A DNA stretch of 5,691 bases from Deltaproteobacteria bacterium (GTDB lineage: Bacteria > Desulfobacterota > Desulfuromonadia > Desulfuromonadales > Geothermobacteraceae): positions 1-5,691 of the forward strand of contig RFIO01000080.1 of assembly GCA_003695205.1 (NCBI GenBank), given 5' to 3'. The notes beneath the pieces are model-generated. The model made no database searches and was not told the origin of the DNA. It worked only from the letters and a program-made list of their open reading frames with translations. Shown piece by piece: positions 1 to 4,531 of the stretch. The translations under genes were made by a program, and so were the position numbers. Every line of letters starts with the position of its first letter. Position 1 is the first letter of the stretch.

Positions 1-1294
1 TGTAGTAGCCCTTGAACATCCCCCGGGTGCGGGCCACCACCTCGCCGACGCCGTTGGCGTCCGGGTTGTCGATGCGCACCTCCGAGGTGGAAAAGGGAAC
101 ACCGACGGTGTCGAAATCGACATCGTCGCCCCGATGAATGGTGTAGGCGCCGCCCAGTTCGGTCTGGCCGTAGATCTGCCGCAGCGGGATGCCCATGGCG
201 AGGAAGAAACGGAAGGTATCCGGCCCCAGGGCCGCGCCTCCGGTGGCCGCCGAGCGCAGGTTGGTGAACCCGAGCCGGTCCTTCAGGGCCCTGAAGAGCA
301 GCCAGTAGGCCAGCTTCGACTGCGAGCGGCCCTCCTTCTCCGCTTTTTCCGCCATCCGCATGCCCAGCTTGAACATGCGCTGCTTGAATGGCGTGGCGTC
401 CATCATGCGGGCCTTGACGTCGGCGGCGATGGTCTCCCAGACGCGTGGCGCCAAAAGCACGAAGTTGGGACCGATCTCGCGCAGATCACTCATCATCGTC
501 TCCGGTTCCTCGACAAAGTTGACGATCTGCCGGCTGATGAGCGCCTGGGCCACGGCGTAGACCTGCTCCATGATCCAGGGCAGGGGCAGGACCGAGACAT
601 AGTTGTCGCTCGGATACTTGGGGTCGGTCTGCAGGTAGTCGAGGCAGTGCTCGAGCATCGGCCCGCACTGCAGCATGGCCAGTTTCGGATTGGAGGTGGT
701 TCCTGACGTCGGACAGAGAATGGCGACATCCTCGGGCCGCCCCGCGGCGAGCAGTTCGTCGTAAAGACCCGGGTGCTCCGCCTCGACCTCGTCACCGAGT
801 TTCATCAGGTCGGTATGGCTGATCAGGCGCGGATCGTCATACTTGCGCATGCCGCGCGGGTCGCAGTAGACGATGTGCTCGACACAGGGGCACTCCTCGG
901 TGATCTCCAGCACCTTGTCGACCTGCTCCTCGTCCTCGGCGATGATGATCTTCGCCCCGGCATAGTTGATCAGGTAGGCGCACTCTTCGTTGAGGGAATC
1001 CTGATAGATGCCAAAAATCGCAGCGCGCAGGGCATGTGAGGCAACCTCGCCGGCCACCCACTCGGGACGATTGTCGCCAATGATGCCGACCGTATCCCCC
1101 TCGCCGATGCCGAGTCTGTGCATCCCGAGGGCGAAACGACGTACCATGTCCTGGTAATCGGCCCAGGTGAACTCGTTCCAGATGCCGAATTCCTTCTCGC
1201 GCAGGGCGATCTCATTGGGGAAATTGGCCGCGTTGTAGGCCAGCAGCTTGGGAAAGGTGTCATGAACACTGATATCAGCATATTCCGGCTTCAT
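1..1294 (-). CDS. AMP-forming acyl-CoA ligase (long-chain fatty-acid-CoA ligase-like), 3' end cut by window edge
   Basis: Activates a carboxylic acid to its acyl-CoA through an acyl-adenylate, using ATP and CoA. The window gives 431 N-terminal residues. The family usually has about 600-650, so the C-terminal hinge and catalytic-lysine subdomain are missing. Visible ANL-family motifs: the ATP/phosphate loop PTSGTTSNPK at residues 195-204; a second core region GGAALGPDTFRFF at 352-364; and the adenine-binding YGQTE at 375-379. The long spacing between them resembles the fatty-acyl (ACSL-like) branch rather than acetyl-CoA synthetase. The loop has Ser and Leu where the common TSGTTGxPKG has Gly. 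The ATG overlaps the livG stop by one base (TGATG), and a GGAGG lies 7 bases upstream at 1302-1306 inside livG, so translation is probably coupled. Placement behind livG suggests it activates the imported acid. The chain-length label is inherited from the family; the true substrate cannot be read here. Confidence 0.92.
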   Translation of the reverse strand, partial: MKPEYADISVHDTFPKLLAYNAANFPNEIALREKEFGIWNEFTWADYQDMVRRFALGMHRLGIGEGDTVGIIGDNRPEWVAGEVASHALRAAIFGIYQDSLNEECAYLINYAGAKIIIAEDEEQVDKVLEITEECPCVEHIVYCDPRGMRKYDDPRLISHTDLMKLGDEVEAEHPGLYDELLAAGRPEDVAILCPTSGTTSNPKLAMLQCGPMLEHCLDYLQTDPKYPSDNYVSVLPLPWIMEQVYAVAQALISRQIVNFVEEPETMMSDLREIGPNFVLLAPRVWETIAADVKARMMDATPFKQRMFKLGMRMAEKAEKEGRSQSKLAYWLLFRALKDRLGFTNLRSAATGGAALGPDTFRFFLAMGIPLRQIYGQTELGGAYTIHRGDDVDFDTVGVPFSTSEVRIDNPDANGVGEVVARTRGMFKGYY

Positions 1295-2136
1295 CAGGCC
1301 ACCTCCCCCTCGACCCGGCCGGCGGGATCCGGTCCGTTGTCGCCGTTGCCATCACCATCCTCGGCCTCCTCGCCCAGGTAGGCGGTGCGCACCCGCGGAT
1401 TGGCCATCACCTCGTCGGGCAGCCCTTCGGCGATCTTGCGGCCGAAATCAAGCACCATCACCCGGTGGGAGATATCCATGACCACGCCCATGTCGTGCTC
1501 GATCATCACCACGGTCATGCCCCACTCCTCGTTCAGGTCGATGATGTAACGGGCCATGTCCTCCTTCTCCTCGAGATTCATGCCCGCCATCGGTTCATCA
1601 AGCAGGATGAGATCGGGGCGCAGGGCCACGGCACGCGCCAGCTCGACCCGCTTGCGCAGACCGTAGGAAAGGGTCCCGGCCACAGCCTTGCGGATATGGG
1701 CGATCTCGAGAAAATCGATGATATCTTCGACCTCTGCCCGGTGGCGCAGTTCCTCCTTGCGCGCCCCGGTCAGCCAGTAGATCGAGCCGGTGATGAAGTT
1801 GTTCTTCAGCAGGTGATGACGCCCGACCATGATGTTGTCGAGCACGGTCATGTGATTGAACAGCGCCAGATTCTGGAAAGTACGCCCGATACCGAGATTG
1901 CAACGGGCATTCGGACTCAGGCCGGTAATCTCCCGCCCCTTGAAACGGATCGACCCCTGGGGATGGTAGCGACCGGAGATGCTGTTGAGCATCGACGTCT
2001 TGCCGGCACCATTGGGCCCGATGATGGAGAAGATCTCCCCCTGGTTGACCTCGAAGCTGACATCGGTCAGGGCGTGAACCCCGCCGAAGGACAGCGAAAC
2101 GTTTCCGACTTCGAGAAGGTGGCTCACTTCGGTCAT
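1294..2136 (-). CDS. livG: Branched-chain amino acid/carboxylate ABC transporter ATP-binding protein LivG
   Basis: Cytoplasmic ATPase subunit of a Liv/HAAT-type importer. It would work with LivF, the membrane proteins LivH and LivM and a periplasmic binding protein, none of which are in the window. The 280 residues carry, in order, Walker A GPNGAGKTS (40-48), the Q-loop in RTFQNLALF (Q88), signature LSYGLRKR (156-163), Walker B LILLDE (176-181), D-loop AGMN (184-187) and H-loop in IEHDM (H214). The ending near RTAYLGEE (250-257) is typical of LivG. It is followed by an unusual Asp/Gly-rich tail of about 23 residues. I chose the ATG at 2136 because GAGGAG (2142-2147) sits 5 bases upstream and homology to the family begins directly after it. 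An in-frame ATG at 2259 would add 41 unrelated residues and start upstream of the sigma-54 promoter. It is first in an operon with the acyl-CoA ligase. The substrate may be an amino acid or a short or branched carboxylate; the ATPase cannot tell. Confidence 0.93.
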   Translation of the reverse strand: MTEVSHLLEVGNVSLSFGGVHALTDVSFEVNQGEIFSIIGPNGAGKTSMLNSISGRYHPQGSIRFKGREITGLSPNARCNLGIGRTFQNLALFNHMTVLDNIMVGRHHLLKNNFITGSIYWLTGARKEELRHRAEVEDIIDFLEIAHIRKAVAGTLSYGLRKRVELARAVALRPDLILLDEPMAGMNLEEKEDMARYIIDLNEEWGMTVVMIEHDMGVVMDISHRVMVLDFGRKIAEGLPDEVMANPRVRTAYLGEEAEDGDGNGDNGPDPAGRVEGEVA

Positions 2137-2141
2137 GCGGT

Positions 2142-2147
2142 CTCCTC
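2142..2147 (-). promoter_or_regulatory. Ribosome binding site deciding the livG start
   Basis: GAGGAG on the minus strand, 5 bases before the ATG at 2136. It favours this start over the in-frame ATGs at 2151 and 2259, which lack a well-spaced Shine-Dalgarno sequence. Confidence 0.75.
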
Positions 2148-2165
2148 GCATCCTCCAAGTTGGAC

Positions 2166-2181
2166 GGCCCGAATTCGGGCC
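2166..2181. repeat. 16-bp perfect palindrome in the livG leader
   Basis: GGCCCGAATTCGGGCC is identical to its reverse complement across all 16 bases; the flanking bases break the symmetry. It covers about +8 to +23 of the transcript predicted from the sigma-54 promoter (start near 2189). It could be an operator for a dimeric repressor, or a short GC-rich hairpin (6-bp stem, AATT loop) in the mRNA leader. There is no T-run after it, so it is not a terminator. Function is inferred only. Confidence 0.6.
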
Positions 2182-2199
2182 CGATGACTGCCACCAGAC

Positions 2200-2216
2200 T
2201 GCAACGGGAATACCAA
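2200..2216 (-). promoter_or_regulatory. Sigma-54 (-24/-12) promoter for the livG-ligase operon
   Basis: The minus strand reads TTGGTATTCCCGTTGCA. The invariant GG is at 2214-2213 and GC at 2202-2201, with exactly 10 bases between, plus TTGCA at the -12 element. The match to TTGGCAC-N5-TTGCA fails only at two bases next to the -24 GG. The predicted start is near 2189, giving a leader of about 53 bases to livG. The gene for a sigma-54 activator lies just upstream, which supports the call. Confidence 0.75.
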
Positions 2217-2237
2217 ACGAGGTTTTGCCCTCGGAAC

Positions 2238-2268
2238 ACAATCTGAAAACGCCATACAATCTTGAAAA
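2238..2268 (-). repeat. Tandem imperfect direct repeat upstream of the livG sigma-54 promoter
   Basis: On the minus strand TTTTCAAGATTGT (2268-2256) is followed by TTTTCAGATTGT (2249-2238). The two copies differ by one inserted A, with a period of 18-19 bases. They lie at about -49 to -79 from the predicted start. This could be an activator binding site (upstream activating sequence), though it is nearer the promoter than the usual -80 to -150. The phased T-tracts inside it could instead serve to bend DNA. Confidence 0.45.
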
Positions 2269-2372
2269 TACGGGTTTTTTAAAATATGTGAAGCCTTTTT
2301 TTAGCCCTTTCTCACCCTTGAGGCCCGCTTCCTCTTGTCAGCTTCGTTAACACTGTTTCCGCCGACGACACT

Positions 2373-4154
2373 CTACTGAAGGTTGTACTTGTTCAGTTTC
2401 TTGTAGAGCCCCGGCCGAGAGATGCCGAGTACGTGGGCGGCATTGAGCTTGTTGCCGCCGGCCCGCTCCAGCGAGGCGACGATCAGCTGCCGCTCAAGGT
2501 CTTCGAGAATCTCCTGCAGACTGCGGCGCCCGACATCCGCCAGCAGTTGTTCGCAGGCGGCCGCGCCCGCACCCTCGACCGGACGCCCCCGGCCCGATCG
2601 CCTGATGGCATCCGGCAGGTCTGCCGCCCGGATCAGGGGACCATCGACGAGATTGAAGGCACTCTCAATGGCATTACGCAGCTCTCGCACGTTGCCGGGA
2701 AAATCGTAATTCTGCAGCAACTGCCAGGCCTCTTCCTCAAGATCCTCGACCGCCAGACCGAAACTGCAGTTGAAATTGTCAATCAGGTGCTTGGTGATGA
2801 AATAGATGTCTTCGCGCCGGCGGCGCAGAGGCGGGATTTCGAGCGAGACGACATTGAGACGATAATAGAGGTCAGCCCGGAAGCGGCCGTCACGCACCCG
2901 CTCTTCGAGGTCGACGTTGGTCGCGGCGATCACGCGCACGTCGAGGGAGCGGTTTTCCGTGCCACCCAGCGGGGTAATCTCCCGCTCCTGCAACACCCGC
3001 AGCAGCTTGGCCTGCATCAGCAGTGGCATGTCGCTGATCTCGTCAAGAAAAACCGTGCCGCCGTGAGCCTGTTCAAACTTGCCGACCTGACCACCCTTGC
3101 GCGCACCGGTAAAGGCGCCGTCGACGTAGCCGAACAGTTCCGACTCGAGCAGGTGTTCCGGAATGGCGGCGCAGTTGACCCGCACGAACGGGCCGCTTCG
3201 GCGCCTGCTGGCGGCGTGAACAGCGTGAGCGAAGAGCTCCTTGCCGGTACCGCTTTCCCCCAGAAGCAGCACATTTGAGGGGCGGGCGGCGATACGCAAA
3301 AGCCTCTCCTTGAGCGTCTTCATCACCCGGCTCTGGCCGATGATGCTGTTGCAGTCGTACTTGTAGCAGTGCACACCCGCCGACCTGCGGCGTGCCGGCC
3401 TTTTTTTCGCCAGAGGCTGCGACACCTGAACCTGCACCTTTTCCGCCGCCCGCAGCAGCTGGCTGGCATCGCGAAAAAGTATCTTGCCCGAGGCGCCGAC
3501 CATTTTGCCGTCGACAAAGAGTGGATAGCGGCTGACGATCGCCTGCCGGCCATTGAGAATGTGAGGCTCAGCCTCCTCTGCCTCTCCCCGCTCCATGACC
3601 ACCGGCAACCTCGAAGGATTGCTGTTCGGATAGGCCTCCAGCACCGGTCGCCCGAGCATCTCGGCAGCCGACAGCTCCAGGGCATCGGCAAAGGTTTGAC
3701 TGATCAGGCTGATGGTCCCCTCGGTGTCGACCAGGATCAGGCTGTCACCGGCCAGCTCTCCCCCCTCGGCGAAATGCACCAACAGCTCGGGCACCTCAAG
3801 AGTCCCCCTGCCGACCTGGTCCCGGTGCAGCAGGGTAAAACAGCCACCGGCCGGACGACCGTCCCGCCTCAACGGCAGATACTGGCAGTAATAGCGATCA
3901 TCTCCGACCCAGACCGGCTGGTCACGAAAGGCCACACCCCGAACCATGTAGGCGCGCAAAAGCCCGAGGTTGAGAACCTGCCCAAGTCGCTGTCCCAGCA
4001 ATTCCTCCGGTCGCCTCCCCAGCCAGCGGAACGATTCCTCGCCGCAGAGAACAATGCGCTGGTCATTGTCGAGCAGGACCCGCCACCCCTCTTCGGGGAC
4101 CGGCAGTCCGGCAAGATTGAAGTCCGCCTCTTTCGCCTGTCCGATCATATCCAT
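2373..4154 (-). CDS. Sigma-54-dependent transcriptional activator, PAS-PAS-AAA+-Fis
   Basis: A bacterial enhancer-binding protein that hydrolyses ATP to open sigma-54 RNA polymerase complexes. Of 593 residues, about 22-110 form a divergent PAS-like domain and about 136-229 a second, clearer PAS. A basic linker (250-257) leads to the AAA+ domain (about 269-515) with Walker A GESGTGKE (299-306), an intact sigma-54-contacting GAFTGA loop (346-351), Walker B GGTVFLDE (365-372), the arginine-finger segment RFRADLYYRL (424-433) and sensor II FPGNVREL (485-492). A Fis-type helix-turn-helix ends the protein (about 548-593; GNKLNAAHVLGISRPGLYKKL). There is no response-regulator receiver domain or sensor kinase gene beside it, so it probably senses a small molecule, redox state or partner through PAS. 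The ATG at 4154 has GGAGG 5 bases upstream; an in-frame TTG at 4211 would add 19 residues without a ribosome site. The neighbouring sigma-54 promoters on both sides are its likely targets. The effector is unknown. Confidence 0.95.
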   Translation of the reverse strand: MDMIGQAKEADFNLAGLPVPEEGWRVLLDNDQRIVLCGEESFRWLGRRPEELLGQRLGQVLNLGLLRAYMVRGVAFRDQPVWVGDDRYYCQYLPLRRDGRPAGGCFTLLHRDQVGRGTLEVPELLVHFAEGGELAGDSLILVDTEGTISLISQTFADALELSAAEMLGRPVLEAYPNSNPSRLPVVMERGEAEEAEPHILNGRQAIVSRYPLFVDGKMVGASGKILFRDASQLLRAAEKVQVQVSQPLAKKRPARRRSAGVHCYKYDCNSIIGQSRVMKTLKERLLRIAARPSNVLLLGESGTGKELFAHAVHAASRRRSGPFVRVNCAAIPEHLLESELFGYVDGAFTGARKGGQVGKFEQAHGGTVFLDEISDMPLLMQAKLLRVLQEREITPLGGTENRSLDVRVIAATNVDLEERVRDGRFRADLYYRLNVVSLEIPPLRRRREDIYFITKHLIDNFNCSFGLAVEDLEEEAWQLLQNYDFPGNVRELRNAIESAFNLVDGPLIRAADLPDAIRRSGRGRPVEGAGAAACEQLLADVGRRSLQEILEDLERQLIVASLERAGGNKLNAAHVLGISRPGLYKKLNKYNLQ

Positions 4155-4159
4155 GCGCG

Positions 4160-4164
4160 CCTCC
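4160..4164 (-). promoter_or_regulatory. Ribosome binding site deciding the activator start
   Basis: GGAGG on the minus strand, 5 bases before the ATG at 4154. It argues against the longer TTG start at 4211, which would also fall almost on the predicted transcription start near 4207. Confidence 0.75.
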
Positions 4165-4213
4165 GGTCCGGGAAAAAGAAAGCGGCCACGATGACCTGCA
4201 GCCGTTGGCAAAA

Positions 4214-4242
4214 ATAATACAGTGTTTTATATTTGAGCGCAA
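4214..4242 (-). promoter_or_regulatory. Probable sigma-70 promoter of the activator gene
   Basis: On the minus strand TTGCGC (-35, 4242-4237) and TATTAT (-10, 4219-4214) are separated by 17 bases. The -10 matches the consensus at 5 of 6 bases and the -35 at its first three. The predicted start near 4207 leaves a leader of about 53 bases. The AT-rich surroundings agree, but such matches occur by chance in AT-rich gaps. Confidence 0.45.
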
Positions 4243-4257
4243 AAGAAAATGTTGCGC
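4237..4257. repeat. Inverted repeat GCGCAA-N9-TTGCGC overlapping the activator's -35
   Basis: Perfect 6-bp arms at 4237-4242 and 4252-4257 with a 9-base spacer. One arm is the -35 hexamer of the activator's putative promoter, a position suited to repression, possibly by the activator itself. I see no copy of these arms upstream of livG, so it is not shown to be the activator's site. Confidence 0.45.
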
Positions 4258-4281
4258 CGCATCAAACCGCCCGGCAGCCGA

Positions 4282-4301
4282 CAGGCATGAACAGGTGCCT
4301 G
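4282..4301. repeat. Inverted repeat CAGGCA-N8-TGCCTG
   Basis: Perfect 6-bp arms at 4282-4287 and 4296-4301. It is flanked by two direct copies of CAAACCG (4263-4269 and 4302-4308). The centre is about 200 bases upstream of the predicted icmF start, a distance at which sigma-54 activators can act by looping. Candidate activator site; function inferred. Confidence 0.45.
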
Positions 4302-4363
4302 CAAACCGAATCAAGCAGCTGAAATTACATAACTTAACTCACAGAAAAGCCTGCGGAGCCCCG

Positions 4364-4389
4364 TGTCTACGTTTGGAGACAACCTTGTC
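4364..4389. repeat. Overlapping dyads TGTCT-N8-AGACA and GACAA-CC-TTGTC
   Basis: The first dyad covers 4364-4381 and the second 4378-4389; they share GACA. The centre of the first is about 120 bases upstream of the predicted icmF transcript start, inside the usual range for a sigma-54 upstream activating sequence. Arms are only 5 bp, so chance is possible. Confidence 0.4.
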
Positions 4390-4465
4390 GCCTGACGTGG
4401 CAATCGCCTCCCTGGAAACGACCCGAGACCGGCAATTTCCGGCAGTCAGCATTCCCACCCGGCCA

Positions 4466-4481
4466 TGGCACACAGATTGCT
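4466..4481 (+). promoter_or_regulatory. Sigma-54 (-24/-12) promoter for icmF
   Basis: TGGCACACAGATTGCT matches TGGCAC-N5-TTGCW at every defined base, with the invariant GG (4467-4468) and GC (4479-4480) 10 bases apart. The predicted start is near 4492, about 40 bases before the icmF ATG. The divergently transcribed gene beside it encodes a sigma-54 activator. Confidence 0.82.
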
Positions 4482-4483
4482 AA

Positions 4484-4509
4484 AACAATGTTTGTTGTGC
4501 TTCATGAAG
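4484..4509. repeat. Two small dyads at the icmF transcript start
   Basis: AACAA-TGT-TTGTT (4484-4496) spans the predicted start near 4492, and CTTCATGAAG (4500-4509) is a perfect 10-bp palindrome at about +9 to +18. Either could be an operator or a weak leader hairpin. Short enough to be chance. Confidence 0.3.
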
Positions 4510-4520
4510 TCCAAGCCCAC

Positions 4521-4525
4521 AGGAG
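4521..4525 (+). promoter_or_regulatory. Ribosome binding site deciding the icmF start
   Basis: AGGAG sits directly against an in-frame ATG at 4526, with no spacer, but 6 bases before the ATG at 4532. The spacing selects 4532. Confidence 0.75.
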
Positions 4526-4531
4526 ATGACC

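Larger units (their letters stand above)
2137..2372. other. Intergenic region between the activator gene and livG
   Basis: A 236-base gap between two minus-strand genes, noticeably richer in A+T than the coding DNA, mainly in 2210-2305. It holds the livG ribosome site, the palindrome, the sigma-54 promoter, the tandem repeat and a string of A/T-tracts at 2246-2249, 2265-2268, 2275-2284 and 2296-2302. I found no convincing rho-independent terminator (GC stem followed by a T-run) after the activator gene, so some read-through from the activator into livG is possible. Confidence 0.7.
4155..4531. other. Divergent intergenic control region between the activator gene and icmF
   Basis: 377 bases without a credible gene; the small open frames crossing it have no family resemblance and lack ribosome sites. 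It contains the activator's ribosome site and likely sigma-70 promoter (4214-4242), a dyad on that promoter (4237-4257), two further dyads (4282-4301 and 4364-4389), the icmF sigma-54 promoter (4466-4481), two small dyads around the icmF transcript start (4484-4509) and the icmF ribosome site. AATCAAGCAGCTG at 4309-4321 is one base short of the IHF consensus WATCAA-N4-TTR, and would lie between the outer dyad and the promoter. Confidence 0.7.

Noticed and set aside
1465..2187. Plus-strand 240-codon open frame opposite livG
   Set aside because: Its translation is His/Asp-rich in a way expected from the antisense of a high-GC gene, and livG on the other strand has all ABC motifs.
2137..2259. 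Longer livG from an ATG at 2259 (41 extra residues)
   Set aside because: The extension crosses the sigma-54 promoter and palindrome, has no ribosome site at its start and does not resemble LivG; GAGGAG is correctly placed for the ATG at 2136.
2275..2306. Rho-independent terminator after the activator gene
   Set aside because: Only weak GGG/CCC ends around A/T runs; no stable GC stem followed by a T-run in the transcribed direction.
2433..3278. Plus-strand 281-codon open frame opposite the activator, and a similar one at 3369-4217
   Set aside because: Both are antisense shadows of the sigma-54 activator, whose motifs are complete.
4155..4211. Longer activator from a TTG at 4211
   Set aside because: No Shine-Dalgarno before it, and the start would lie at the predicted transcript start; GGAGG is well placed for the ATG at 4154.
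4284..4298. A further -24/-12-like element, GG...GC, on both strands at the CAGGCA dyad
   Set aside because: The GG and GC are 11 bases apart rather than the required 10, and the match simply reflects the dyad.
4205..4483. Plus-strand 92-codon open frame in the divergent gap
   Set aside because: No ribosome site, no recognisable family, and it crosses the promoter elements; it looks like chance openness.
4500..4509. Shared leader operator between livG (16-bp palindrome) and icmF (10-bp palindrome)
   Set aside because: The positions after the transcript starts are similar, but the sequences are unrelated, so a common repressor is not supported.
4526..4531. icmF start at the ATG at 4526
   Set aside because: It abuts the AGGAG with no spacer; the ATG at 4532 is in the same frame with a 6-base spacer.
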